Shown here: piece after piece, positions 8,581 through 17,546 of the stretch
Layout of the letters: the number at the start of each line of letters is the position of its first letter
Position numbering within the stretch: position 1 is the stretch's first letter
Source: Streptomyces sp. NBC_00289
Lineage (GTDB): Bacteria > Actinomycetota > Actinomycetes > Streptomycetales > Streptomycetaceae
Assembly: GCF_041435115.1 (NCBI RefSeq)
Contig: NZ_CP108046.1
Coordinates: 5,456,001-5,520,000 of the forward strand
Reading direction: 5' to 3'
Length of the DNA: 64,000 bases
Made by a program: the position numbers and the translations under genes
Notes under the pieces: model-generated
Seen by the model: the letters and a program-made list of their open reading frames with translations, nothing else
What the model was told of the DNA's origin: nothing
The model's database searches: none

Positions 8581-9507
8581 TCACGTCTCCGTCCGGTACA
8601 TCAGGTCCGTCTCGTACGTCGCGAACCCCAACCGCTCGTACACGGCCACAGCCGCCTTGTTGTCGGCATCGACGTACAGCATCGCCGCGGGCAGCGCCTG
8701 ACCCGCCAGATGCCGCAGCCCCACCGTGGTGAGGGCCTTGCCCAGCCCCCCGCCCTGCGCCCCCGGCCGCACACCGAGGACGTACACCTCACCCAGCCGT
8801 TCCTCCGCGTGGACCTTGGTCCAGTGGAAGCCAGCCAGTTCGTCGCCCCGGAAGGCGAGGAAGAAGCCCGCCGGGTCGAACCACGGTTCCCCCATCCGGT
8901 CCTCCAGGTCCCGTTGGGTGAGGGACCCCTGCTCGGGATGGTGGGCGAAGGCGGCGGCGTTGACGGCGAGCCAGGCCGCGTCGTCGACGCCGGGCACGAA
9001 GGTACGTACGGTCACGCCCTCGGGGAACACCGGCTCGGGCAGGTCGAGGTCGTCCAACGAGCGCCGCATCTGCCGCAGTTCGCGGAACAGGGTGAGCCCC
9101 AGGACCTGGGCGAGGTGCCGGGCGGCGGAGTGGCCGCCGTGCGCCCACACCCGCAGCCGTTTGCCGGACGCGGCCAGCAGCGCGGCGCCGAGGGCCCGCC
9201 CGTGCCCGTGTCCGCGGTGCCCGGGGTGTACGACCAGTTCGGCGGCCGGTGCCTCGACGGGGTCGGTGTCCTCGAGCTGGGCGTAGCCGATGAGCTCGTC
9301 GCCGACGGTCAGCAGCAGATGAGCCACTCCCGGGCGTTCGCCGCCGCGCAACTGGAGCCGTCCCTGTTCGGACACCGCCTGCTGTCCGTCTTCCCGGGCG
9401 GCCTCGGCGAGCAGTCCGAGCACGGCGTCGGTCTGCTCGGGGGAGAGCGCGGAGCGGGTTTCGATGGAGCGGGGGATACCGGGCCGTTCGGCGTCGTCGC
9501 TGGTCAT
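8581..9507 (-). CDS. mshD: Mycothiol synthase
   Basis: MshD acetylates the cysteinyl amine of Cys-GlcN-Ins with acetyl-CoA, the last step of mycothiol synthesis. The 308-aa protein has two GNAT domains in tandem (about 15-140 and 150-305). The C-terminal active domain shows YVLGVRPGAQGGGLGKAL, the acetyl-CoA pyrophosphate loop, then AMLYVDADNKAAVAVYERLGF. Length and two-domain layout fit MshD. I take the ATG at 9507; an in-frame ATG further up at 9537 adds ten residues. It is a single gene, convergent with the sigma/ABC operon. The glycosyltransferase mshA of the same pathway is at 56893. Confidence 0.93.
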   Translation of the reverse strand: MTSDDAERPGIPRSIETRSALSPEQTDAVLGLLAEAAREDGQQAVSEQGRLQLRGGERPGVAHLLLTVGDELIGYAQLEDTDPVEAPAAELVVHPGHRGHGHGRALGAALLAASGKRLRVWAHGGHSAARHLAQVLGLTLFRELRQMRRSLDDLDLPEPVFPEGVTVRTFVPGVDDAAWLAVNAAAFAHHPEQGSLTQRDLEDRMGEPWFDPAGFFLAFRGDELAGFHWTKVHAEERLGEVYVLGVRPGAQGGGLGKALTTVGLRHLAGQALPAAMLYVDADNKAAVAVYERLGFATYETDLMYRTET

Positions 9508-9664
9508 GCGTACGAGGGTACGGGGAGGGGCCCGCAAAGTGGCGGCAAAGGGTTGGGTAAAGGGAAACCAGGATGTAACCGCGAACCCCCTGTCGCGCTA
9601 CGCGCGTTGACTCTAGGCTGCGCCGGACGGGGGCCACGATCTCAGCCAACACACAGGGGGGCGA

Positions 9665-11482
9665 ATGCCAGCCATGTCCCAGCCGTCGCGCGACCGCCGC
9701 AGACGTCGTACGTACCGAGTTCTCGCCGCGGCCGGCGCTCTGGTCACCGTCGGTGCCCTGGCCGCCGCGCTGCCGGCGACGGCGTCCGCCGGCGAGGGCC
9801 ACGGCAAGCCGGGCGGTCACAAGCCGAGCCGCTACCAGGACGTACAACTGCTGTCCTTCAACGACCTGCACGGCAACCTGGAGCCGCCGTCCGGTTCCTC
9901 CGGCCGGGTCACCGAGCTCCAGGCGGACGGCACGACGAAGACCATCGACGCGGGTGGTGTCGAGTACCTCGCGACCCATCTGCGCGAGGCCCGCAAGGGC
10001 AACCCCTACTCCATCACCGCGGCCGGCGGCGACATGGTCGGCGCGTCCCCGCTGATCTCGGGCCTCTTCCACGACGAGCCCACCATCGAGGCGCTGAACA
10101 AGCTCGACCTCGACGTGACCAGCGTCGGCAACCACGAGTTCGACGAGGGCGCCAAGGAACTGGCCCGGCTGCAGAACGGCGGCTGCCACCCGACCGCCGG
10201 CTGCTACACGGACAAGAGGTTCGAGGGCGCCGACTTCCCCTACCTCGCCGCCAACGTCCTCGACCAGAAGACCGGCAAGCCGATCCTCAAGCCCTACTGG
10301 GTGTGGAAGAAGAAGGACGTCAAGGTCGGCTTCATCGGCGTGACCCTGGAGGGCACCCCGGGCATCGTCTCGGCCGACGGCGTCAAGGGCCTCACCTTCA
10401 AGGACGAGGTCGAGACGATCAACAAGTACGCCAAGGTGCTGCAGAAGCAGGGCGTCAAGTCGATCGTCGCGCTCATCCACGAGGGCGGCCTGCCGTCCTC
10501 CGGCTCGTACAACTACGACTGCGACTCGCCGGGCGCGGGCGCCGGTGTCTCCGGCCCCATCGTCGACATCGCCAAGAACATCACGCCGTCGGTGGACGCC
10601 CTGGTGACGGGCCACACCCACACCGCGTACGTCTGCACCATCCCCGACCCGTCGGGCAAGCCCCGCATGGTCACCTCGGCCGCGTCCTTCGGCCGCCTCT
10701 ACACCGACACCACCCTCACTTACGACCGTCGCACGGGTGACATCGCCCGTACGGCCGTGACGTCGGCGAACCACGTGGTCACCCGGGACGTCCCCAAGGC
10801 GACCGACCTGACCGAGCTGATCAGCAGGTGGAACACCCTCGCCGCGCCCATCGGCAACCGGGCGATCGGCTACATCTCCGCCGACATCCCGAACACCGGC
10901 ACCGAGTCCCCCATGGGTGACCTGATCGCCGACGCGCAGCTCGCCCACGGCAAGTCCCTCGACGCCGGGACGGACCTGGCGCTGATGAACCCGGGCGGTG
11001 TCCGGGCCGGGCTGACCTACGCGGCCAAGGGTGCCGAGGGCGACGGCGTGGTGACGTACGCCGAGGGCTTCACCGTCCAGCCCTTCGCCAACACCGTGAA
11101 CCTCCAGGACTTCACCGGCGCCCAGGTCGTCCAGGCGCTCAAGGAGCAGGTGAGCGGCGTGAACGCGAGCGCGCCGAAGATCCTTCAGGTCTCCTCCGGT
11201 CTGACGTACACGCTGGACCTGACGAAGACGGGCGCCGACCGGGTCGTCGCCGACTCCGTCAAGCTCAACGGCGCGGCCATCGACCCGTCCGCCACCTACC
11301 GGGTCGCGACCAACAGCTTCCTCGCGGGCGGCGGCGACGGCTTCACCACCCTGGGCCAGGGCACCAACGACCTCGTCGGCTCGGACGACCTCGCGGCCCT
11401 GGAGCAGTACCTGACGGCCAACTCCTCGGCCACCAGCCCGATCGCGCCGCCGGCCGCCGACCGGATCACGATCGTGCAGTAG
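9665..11482 (+). CDS. Secreted 5'-nucleotidase / UDP-sugar hydrolase family protein
   Basis: A 605-aa exported phosphoesterase. A signal peptide occupies residues 1-43 (Arg-rich start, hydrophobic core, ASAG cleavage region). The metallophosphatase domain shows FNDLHGNL, GNHEFDEG and TGHTHTAY, the metal-binding motifs. The C-terminal nucleotidase domain shows MNPGGVRAGL and FLAGGGDGF, the substrate-binding part. It should release phosphate from external nucleotides. No sortase or lipid anchor is visible, so it is likely free. AGGGGGG three bases before the ATG at 9665 supports that start; another ATG follows at 9674. Phosphate control is plausible but I could not find clear PHO boxes. Confidence 0.92.
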   Translation: MPAMSQPSRDRRRRRTYRVLAAAGALVTVGALAAALPATASAGEGHGKPGGHKPSRYQDVQLLSFNDLHGNLEPPSGSSGRVTELQADGTTKTIDAGGVEYLATHLREARKGNPYSITAAGGDMVGASPLISGLFHDEPTIEALNKLDLDVTSVGNHEFDEGAKELARLQNGGCHPTAGCYTDKRFEGADFPYLAANVLDQKTGKPILKPYWVWKKKDVKVGFIGVTLEGTPGIVSADGVKGLTFKDEVETINKYAKVLQKQGVKSIVALIHEGGLPSSGSYNYDCDSPGAGAGVSGPIVDIAKNITPSVDALVTGHTHTAYVCTIPDPSGKPRMVTSAASFGRLYTDTTLTYDRRTGDIARTAVTSANHVVTRDVPKATDLTELISRWNTLAAPIGNRAIGYISADIPNTGTESPMGDLIADAQLAHGKSLDAGTDLALMNPGGVRAGLTYAAKGAEGDGVVTYAEGFTVQPFANTVNLQDFTGAQVVQALKEQVSGVNASAPKILQVSSGLTYTLDLTKTGADRVVADSVKLNGAAIDPSATYRVATNSFLAGGGDGFTTLGQGTNDLVGSDDLAALEQYLTANSSATSPIAPPAADRITIVQ

Positions 11483-11598
11483 AGCGCGGGCAGTTGCCTC
11501 GCGGTGGCTCCCGTGCGGGGGGCGGATTCCCGTGAGGTGGATCGCACAACGGGGGTACGGGTTGCGGGTGGGGCCGGTACGCATGGTCGGATGGATCG

Positions 11599-12846
11599 AT
11601 GCGTACCCCCCACCCCATACCGGCGCATCAGCACCCCCGCAATCCCTACGAACAGCTCGCCGCCCTCGACGACGAGCCTCCGGAAGACTTCTTCCCCGAC
11701 GAAGGCCGCCCGCCGCCGGAACCCGGGAGCGGCCAGCCCGGGAGCGACGGGCCCGGGAGTGACGAGCCCGAGAGCGACTGGGTCCCGCCCAACCACCGTC
11801 GAGGGGGCCGTCGGCGCAGGGGCAGGTTCGCGGGCCTGCCCCTCGCCGCGAAGGCGGTGGTGGGCCTGGCCGTCCTCGCCGCCTTCCTCGCCCTCGCCGA
11901 CCGCTGGGCCCTGCTCTACGCCGAGCACAAGGCGGCGGACACCCTCAAGGACCAGCTCGGGCTGGCCGCCGCCCCCGAGGTCGAGATCGACGGCTTCCCC
12001 TTCCTCACCCAACTCGCCGACGACCGCCTGGACTCGGTGCGGGTGACCGTGCCGGACGTGGCGGCCGACCGGGTCTCGCTCGCCGAGGTGTCGGCGACGG
12101 CGAAGGGTGTACGGCTCGACGCCGACGGCGCGACCGCCGTACGTGGCGCCCGCATCCCCGAACTCCAGGGCGACGTCCTGCTGTCCTTCGACGATCTGAA
12201 CCGCGAACTCGGCTCGTCCCAGGTCACGTTCACCGGCGACGGCCCCGACCGGGTCCGGGCGCGCGGCACGCTGCCCGTCGCCGGACACGACCTGCTGCTG
12301 CGGGCGGACGCGCGGATCCGCCGGAACGGTGACCGGGCCGTCTCCACGCAGATCGGCGGAATGCGCCTGGACATCGGGGACCTGGCGACGTACCGGCCGG
12401 GCACCCGCGCCTCGGAGGGCCTGCATCTGACGCCCGGGGCGGCCGCCCACCTGGCCCACGAGACCCGCAAGGCGAAGGCCCTGCTGTCGGTCCCGTCGGT
12501 CGTCCGCGCGCTGGGTGTCCCCGACTCCGCCGTACGCGAGGCGCTGCGCGACGACGACAGGCTCGCCACCCTGACCGGCACCCCACGCTTCGCCCACCGG
12601 GCCGTCCGCCTCAACCTCGTCGACCTGGCCGCGGCCCACCCGGAGCTCCTGGAGCGTCTGGGCCTGGACCCCGCCCTCCTCGACGCCCTCAGCCGGCTCA
12701 CCCGCCCGGTCCTCACCGACCGGCTCTCCCTGGGCTTCCGGCTGCCGAAGCCGGAGCAGGGGGAGGTACGGCTGCGGGATGTGCGGGTGGAGGAGGACGG
12801 GATCAGGGTGCGCCTGAGCGGGGCGGGGCTGGCGTTCGGCCGCTGA
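11599..12846 (+). CDS. DUF2993 (LmeA-type) protein, long form
   Basis: A 415-aa protein. Residues 1-75 are Pro/Asp/Glu-rich and probably disordered in the cytoplasm; one membrane segment follows (about 80-102, LAAKAVVGLAVLAAFLALA); the remainder is an extracytoplasmic DUF2993 domain that begins with the motif IDGFPFLTQL. DUF2993 includes mycobacterial LmeA, a periplasmic phospholipid-binding protein. The gene has a shorter relative at 26420-27157 that lacks the cytoplasmic part. It stands alone after the nucleotidase. The ligand cannot be judged here. Confidence 0.8.
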   Translation: MRTPHPIPAHQHPRNPYEQLAALDDEPPEDFFPDEGRPPPEPGSGQPGSDGPGSDEPESDWVPPNHRRGGRRRRGRFAGLPLAAKAVVGLAVLAAFLALADRWALLYAEHKAADTLKDQLGLAAAPEVEIDGFPFLTQLADDRLDSVRVTVPDVAADRVSLAEVSATAKGVRLDADGATAVRGARIPELQGDVLLSFDDLNRELGSSQVTFTGDGPDRVRARGTLPVAGHDLLLRADARIRRNGDRAVSTQIGGMRLDIGDLATYRPGTRASEGLHLTPGAAAHLAHETRKAKALLSVPSVVRALGVPDSAVREALRDDDRLATLTGTPRFAHRAVRLNLVDLAAAHPELLERLGLDPALLDALSRLTRPVLTDRLSLGFRLPKPEQGEVRLRDVRVEEDGIRVRLSGAGLAFGR

Positions 12847-13069
12847 CCGCCCGGCCCGTATTAAAACCTGTGTGAGTCCGGGTTTGGTTCCGTGGGCCGC
12901 CTGAAAACTGTCTCAGGCGCAATTCATCGAGGTCTCAGCGGAATTGGCTTTTTCCGGCTTCGGGGTCCCGTAGTGTTTTCCATGTCGACAGCGAACGACG
13001 CGAAAGCGAAGAACGCGAACGGCAGAGGGAATTCACCCGCACCGACCCGCACGGACGAAGGAGACAGTC
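12847..13069 (+). promoter_or_regulatory. Leader/promoter region of the twin microprotein genes
   Basis: This 223-base stretch is clearly more AT-rich than its surroundings (for example GTATTAAAACC at 12858 and TTGGCTTTTTCC near 12944), the hallmark of a promoter region here. ACGAAGGAGAC at 13055-13065 is a good ribosome binding site for the ATG at 13070. A weak reading frame from an ATG at 12982 overlaps the microprotein start but has no binding site and I do not call it. Confidence 0.5.
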
Positions 13070-13189
13070 ATGAGCTTCCATAAGATCGCCCCGGTGAAGA
13101 AGGGCCGCAAGCACGCTGCCCCGATCGTCAAGAAGAAGGTCGTCAAGAAGGCCGCGCCCAAGCGCCGCCCGGTCGCCCACAAGGGCTGA
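13070..13189 (+). CDS. Tiny basic protein, copy A (39 aa)
   Basis: Starts MSFHKIAPVKK and ends KAAPKRRPVAHKG. It has 11 Lys, 3 Arg and 3 His and no Asp or Glu, so it is extremely cationic. There is no hydrophobic segment and no signal peptide. AAGGAG lies 7-8 bases upstream of the ATG. A homologous gene follows 118 bases downstream, sharing both ends, and such conservation of both termini with a variable middle argues strongly for a real coding gene. Function unknown. Possible roles are nucleic-acid binding like the Lys-rich tails of Streptomyces HU proteins, or a cationic secreted peptide handled by the ABC exporter at 13549. I recognise no named family. Confidence 0.8.
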   Translation: MSFHKIAPVKKGRKHAAPIVKKKVVKKAAPKRRPVAHKG

Positions 13190-13307
13190 CGAAGACCCTT
13201 CGGGGACTTACGAAGAATTCACCTGAGTAAATCCAAGTAATTCATAGGCAATTGCAGCAGATCGGTAGAAGGACTGTTGCAGAGCAGTGACGGAGAGGGA
13301 ATTTCCC

Positions 13308-13436
13308 ATGAGCTTCCACAAGATCGCCCCGGTGAAGAAGAACCGCAAGCCCGCCGCCCCGGCCCCGAGGCGCGCCGCGAAGCCCGCGCCCAGGAAGGCC
13401 GCCCCGAAGCGCCGCCCGGTCGCGCACAAGGGTTGA
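13308..13436 (+). CDS. Tiny basic protein, copy B (42 aa)
   Basis: Paralogue of the preceding gene. The first 11 residues (MSFHKIAPVKK) and last 13 (KAAPKRRPVAHKG) are identical to copy A, while the middle is Pro/Ala/Arg-rich. It has 8 Lys and 6 Arg and no acidic residue. At DNA level the first 33 bases differ at a single third position. GGAGAGGGA precedes the ATG. The 118-base gap between the two genes is AT-rich and could hold a separate promoter. The exporter gene starts about 110 bases downstream on the same strand. Confidence 0.8.
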   Translation: MSFHKIAPVKKNRKPAAPAPRRAAKPAPRKAAPKRRPVAHKG

Positions 13437-13548
13437 GTGCCGGAGGGCTGAGGCCCGTCACGAGGCGGGGTCGACGGTCGGCGAGCGTGCTCGCCCCGTG
13501 GCCCCGCCTCGGCCATGTCCGCGAGAGCAGGAGAGGACGTTGTCGACC

Positions 13549-15357
13549 ATGAGGGAAGTCCGGCGGGCCTTCCGCCGTTTCTGGCCGCTGACCCGCGGCG
13601 ACCGCGGGTGGCTGGTGGTGATCGTGTCGTGCGTGGTGGTGTCCGCGCTCGCCGAGACCGCCTCGATCCTGCTGTTCGCGCAGCTCACCGACAACGCCCT
13701 GAAGGCCGGCTCGCTCGCGGCCTTCTGGGGCCCGGCCGGAGCCTGGCTGGGTGTCGCCGCACTGGGCGCGCTGGTCGGTTACCTCGGCAACTCGCTGGCG
13801 ACCTGGACCGCGGAGAGATTCGTCCTGCGGCTGCGGGCGGGTGTGTTCGGCCATGTCCAGGACCTGCCCCCGCACTTCTTCCAGAAGCACCGGCAGGGCG
13901 ACCTGGTCGAGCGGCTCACCGGTGACGTCGAGGCGATCGAGCAGATGGTCGTGTCGGGAGTCGTCGGCACGGTCTCCGCGGCCTTCTCCGCCGTCTTCTA
14001 CGCCTGCGCCGCCCTCTACCTCCGCTGGGACCTGGCCCTGGCCACCTTCGTCCTGGCCCCCCTCTTCCTGCTCGCCGCCCGCCGCTTCTCCGGCCGTATC
14101 CGGCAGACCTCCCGGGACGAGCGGGTCGCCGACGGCGCGATCACCTCGGTGGTGGAGGAGTCGCTCGGCAACGTCGTCCTCACCCAGGCGTACAACCGCC
14201 GCCGGGACGAGGAGAGGCGGCTCGACCGCGAGGCCCGCGCCTGGCTGCGGGCGAGCGTGCGCGGGGCGCGGCTGAGCGAGATGTACGAGCAGTTCGTCGA
14301 GGTCGTCGAGACGGTGTGCGTGCTCACCGTGATCGGCCTCGGGGTGTGGGAGATCTCCGCCGGCCGCATGACCCTGGGCCAGCTCCTCGCCTTCGCCGCC
14401 TTCGTCGGTTACCTCTACCCGCCGGTCCGCAGCCTCGGCCGGCTCGGCCTGACCCTCACCGCGGCCACGGCCGGCGCGGAACGCCTCGGCGAGATCCTGG
14501 ACGCCGAACCCGCCGTCACCGACCCCGCCGAACCCGTCCCGGCCTGGCCCGTCCGCGGCTGGGTCGGCTTCCACGGCGTCACCTTCGGCTACCCCGGAGC
14601 CCACCGCGCGTCCCTCGACGAGGTCAGCCTCACCGTCGCCCCCGGCGAACTGGTGATCGTGACCGGCCCGAGCGGCGCCGGCAAGTCCACCCTGTCCAAG
14701 CTCCTCACCCGCTTCTACGACCCCTCCGCGGGCGTGATCTGCCTGGACGGCGTCCCTCTCACCGACGTACCGCTGGAGTTCCTGCGCGAGAACGTCGCCC
14801 TGCTGCCGCAGGAGACGCTGATCCTCAACGGCACCATCCGCGAGAACATCGCCTGCGGCCGCCCCGGCGCGAGCGACGCGGAGATCGAGCGGGCGGCACG
14901 GTCGGCCGCGGCGCACGACTTCGTCACCGCACTGCCCGAGGGCTACGACACCGGGATCGCCCCCGGCACGGCGGCCCTGTCCGGCGGCCAGCTGAAGCGG
15001 ATCACCATCGCCCGCGCGATGCTGCGCGGGGCACCCGTCCTGGTCCTCGACGAGCCGACGGCCGGCCTCGACTCGGTCGCCGCCCGCCAGGTCGTACAGC
15101 CCCTGCGCCGCCTCATGTCCGGCCGTACGACGATCATGATCACCCACGACCTGAGCCTCGCCCCCGACGCCGACCGCATCCTGGTCGTCGACCGGGGGCG
15201 CCTGGTGGAGACGGGCACCCACGCGGAACTGGTCGCCAGGGACGGCGCGTACGCCCGGCTGGCAGGACCGCTGCCCCCAGCCCTCACCGGCCGACCGGAC
15301 GACACCCTGACGCTCGGGCGACGTCCGGCCGGCGGCTGGAGCGTGTCCGCGACCTGA
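13549..15357 (+). CDS. ABC exporter, fused membrane and ATPase domains
   Basis: A 602-aa half-transporter that should work as a homodimer. Residues about 15-310 hold six membrane helices of the ABC exporter fold. The ATPase has GPSGAGKST near residue 373, NVALLPQETLIL (Q-loop), LSGGQLKRI near 477, VLVLDEPTAGLD (Walker B) and TMITHD-type H-loop. No C39 peptidase domain is present. Start: ATG at 13549, or TTG at 13540, which has better spacing from AGGAG at 13529. Drug, lipid or peptide export are all possible. Its nearness to the twin basic microproteins suggests, but does not prove, a functional link. Confidence 0.88.
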   Translation: MREVRRAFRRFWPLTRGDRGWLVVIVSCVVVSALAETASILLFAQLTDNALKAGSLAAFWGPAGAWLGVAALGALVGYLGNSLATWTAERFVLRLRAGVFGHVQDLPPHFFQKHRQGDLVERLTGDVEAIEQMVVSGVVGTVSAAFSAVFYACAALYLRWDLALATFVLAPLFLLAARRFSGRIRQTSRDERVADGAITSVVEESLGNVVLTQAYNRRRDEERRLDREARAWLRASVRGARLSEMYEQFVEVVETVCVLTVIGLGVWEISAGRMTLGQLLAFAAFVGYLYPPVRSLGRLGLTLTAATAGAERLGEILDAEPAVTDPAEPVPAWPVRGWVGFHGVTFGYPGAHRASLDEVSLTVAPGELVIVTGPSGAGKSTLSKLLTRFYDPSAGVICLDGVPLTDVPLEFLRENVALLPQETLILNGTIRENIACGRPGASDAEIERAARSAAAHDFVTALPEGYDTGIAPGTAALSGGQLKRITIARAMLRGAPVLVLDEPTAGLDSVAARQVVQPLRRLMSGRTTIMITHDLSLAPDADRILVVDRGRLVETGTHAELVARDGAYARLAGPLPPALTGRPDDTLTLGRRPAGGWSVSAT

Positions 15358-15381
15358 GCGGTCCGACAGGCCCCGCGGCCG

Positions 15382-17457
15382 TCAGGAAGAGGTGGGCGTC
15401 CAGTCGCCCAGCCAGTCCGCGACCTCCTGGCCGGCGGCCTGGGCGTCGGTCAGCTGCGGGCGGTCGGAGCTCGCCGTGCCCGCGCCCGCGCCGCTGTTCC
15501 CGTACTCGGCGAAGCGGTCGTCCTTCCAGGAGAATCCGCTCATGTCGGTCCACGGAGTGGTCCGGATCGCGGCGCTCAGAGAGGTGTTGCGGACGGTGGT
15601 CTGCGGGTCGAGGGTCGTGTCCCCGCCGGCGTGCCAGGGCCGGCCGAGATAGAAGCCGCGGTCGGAGACGTCGCCGTTCACCGTGGAGTTGGCGATGAGG
15701 ATGCCCTTGCGGCCGGCGGCGGTGCTGGGGGCGGTGACATAGCCGGCCGAGGTGCCGTTCCAGCGCTTCTTCAGGGTGATGACCGACTTGTCGATCACCG
15801 CGGTGGCGCGGCCGAAGACGAAGTCGACGTTGCCGACGACGTAGGAGTTGGTCATGTAGACCCGGCCCAGCTTCTCCTTGGCCGCGGTGTCCACCAGCAG
15901 CGTGTCCTGGTCGCCGCTGACGATGACCCCGTCGAGGAACACCTTGTCGGCGGAGGTGCGCAGGGCGACCGCCTGGCTGGCGATGTCCTGGTGGGCGGCC
16001 TCGTCGAAGTCGTTGGAGATGGTCAGGTTGCGGGCCTGGAAGTCGTCCGCGTCGACGGCGACGGTGGCACTGCCGCCGGTGCCGTACGTGCCCGAGCCGT
16101 CGGGCTTCGGCGTACCGGACGCGTTGTCGTAGACGATCGTGGTGTCCTTGCGGCTGCCGCCGGTGCCCCGGATGGTGACGTGCGGCTTGTTGGACGGGAC
16201 CTTGACCAGCTCGCGGTAGGTGCCCGGCTTGACGGCGATCACGACACGGGAGGGGTTGTTCGCGGGGACGGCGTTCACGGCGGCCTGGACGGTCGTGTAC
16301 TGGCCGCTGCCGTCCTTGGCCACGGTGAGGGTGGTGGCGGCCGCTTTGGTGGTGGTGGTCGTGGTCGCCGTCGTACCGATGGAAGTACGCGGTCCCGCAC
16401 CGGACCTGAGCAGCGCCGGCACGTCGGCGGCCTTGTCCGGGGTGTAGCCGTAGAAGCTCTTCGGATCCCAGGCCGCGCCCGTGCCGCCGCTCTCGTTCCT
16501 GCCGGTCGTGCCGGAGAAGACGTTGCCGCGCTGGACGAGGGTGGCGGTGGCGTCCCGGACGACCGGGTTGGTGAGCCCCTGGAAGTAGGAGTTCTCCAGC
16601 ACCATGTTCGTGCCGCCGCGCGAGTAGTTGCCGTAGGACGACGTGATGTCCGTCCCCGCCTCGTCCTCCAGGAAGTTGTTGTAGAGGTGCGCGTGGGCGA
16701 CGTTGTCCGTGGAGGGGTTGCGCTGCTCGGTCTCGCGGATCCAGTTGTGGTGGATCGTGAGGTCGGCGGTCACGTTGTCGGTCCAGCCGATGCCGAACGC
16801 CTTGTTGTCCTGGCTCAGCTTGTTCCAGGACACGGTCAGGTAGGTGGTGTCCTTGCGGCTGTCGATGAGCCCGTCGGCCATGTGCCGGATGTCGTTGTGG
16901 TCGATCCAGACGTGGTGTGCGCCGTCCATCTGGATGCCGTCGTAGTCGTGCTCCTTGTCGTTCCACACGCCCTGGTACGCGTCCCGGATGGTGAGGTTCC
17001 GGATGATCACGTTGTGGACCCCCGCGCCGAGGAAGAACCCGCCGCCGACGATCTGGCCGGACGTCCCGGAGCCGACGACGGTCTTGTCCGACTGGACCTT
17101 GATCTCCTTCCCGACCGGATCCATGGTGATCGTCGCCGCGACGACGATGACGTACGGCTCGGCGGCCGTCGCGTACTTCTCCAGGTCGGCGAGCGTCCTC
17201 ACCGTCACGGTCCTGCCGTCCCGGCCGCCGTACGTCCCGTTCTGGCCCAGGGCGTTCACCGACGCGAAGCCGTCCGCGGTGGCGGTGGCCCAGGCGGGGG
17301 CGGTGGCCGCGGAGGCCGTGGGCCGTACGTCCTCGCCGAACACGCCGAACACGGTGCCATATGCGAGAGCGCCGGCGGAGGTCAGCGCCAGGGGGACACC
17401 GACCGTCAGTGCGGTCTTCCGCCTCCGATGCCGGGGCCTGTTGCGGTTCTCAGTCAC
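15382..17457 (-). CDS. Secreted pectate lyase-pectin methylesterase fusion
   Basis: A 691-aa bifunctional pectin-degrading enzyme. Residues 1-35 form a signal peptide (NRPRHRRRK then a hydrophobic core). Residues about 60-320 are a family 1 pectate lyase (IIRNLTIRDA, VWIDHNDIRH, ADLTIHHNWI). A Thr/Ala-rich linker of about 20 residues follows. Residues about 355-670 are a family 8 carbohydrate esterase with all four signatures: SQAVALR, SGDQDTL, NVDFVFG and YLGRPW. The esterase removes methyl groups and so makes substrate for the lyase. The start is a GTG at 17457 with GGAAG upstream. It is convergent with the ABC exporter and 89 bases behind the sensor kinase. Confidence 0.93.
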   Translation of the reverse strand: MTENRNRPRHRRRKTALTVGVPLALTSAGALAYGTVFGVFGEDVRPTASAATAPAWATATADGFASVNALGQNGTYGGRDGRTVTVRTLADLEKYATAAEPYVIVVAATITMDPVGKEIKVQSDKTVVGSGTSGQIVGGGFFLGAGVHNVIIRNLTIRDAYQGVWNDKEHDYDGIQMDGAHHVWIDHNDIRHMADGLIDSRKDTTYLTVSWNKLSQDNKAFGIGWTDNVTADLTIHHNWIRETEQRNPSTDNVAHAHLYNNFLEDEAGTDITSSYGNYSRGGTNMVLENSYFQGLTNPVVRDATATLVQRGNVFSGTTGRNESGGTGAAWDPKSFYGYTPDKAADVPALLRSGAGPRTSIGTTATTTTTTKAAATTLTVAKDGSGQYTTVQAAVNAVPANNPSRVVIAVKPGTYRELVKVPSNKPHVTIRGTGGSRKDTTIVYDNASGTPKPDGSGTYGTGGSATVAVDADDFQARNLTISNDFDEAAHQDIASQAVALRTSADKVFLDGVIVSGDQDTLLVDTAAKEKLGRVYMTNSYVVGNVDFVFGRATAVIDKSVITLKKRWNGTSAGYVTAPSTAAGRKGILIANSTVNGDVSDRGFYLGRPWHAGGDTTLDPQTTVRNTSLSAAIRTTPWTDMSGFSWKDDRFAEYGNSGAGAGTASSDRPQLTDAQAAGQEVADWLGDWTPTSS

Positions 17458-17546
17458 GGGCTGCTTCCGATCAGGTCAAGTGAGGGGTTACGTCACTTGC
17501 TGGTCGCAGCTGGTGGGGGAAAGGTTGCCGGAACCGCCCGCCGGGA

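Noticed and set aside
9545..9600. Possible PHO box before the 5'-nucleotidase
   Set aside because: GGTT-containing units on the minus strand are not spaced by 11 bases and match the consensus poorly.
12982..13083. Short frame overlapping the start of microprotein A
   Set aside because: No ribosome binding site, composition not protein-like, and it overlaps the much better supported ATG at 13070.
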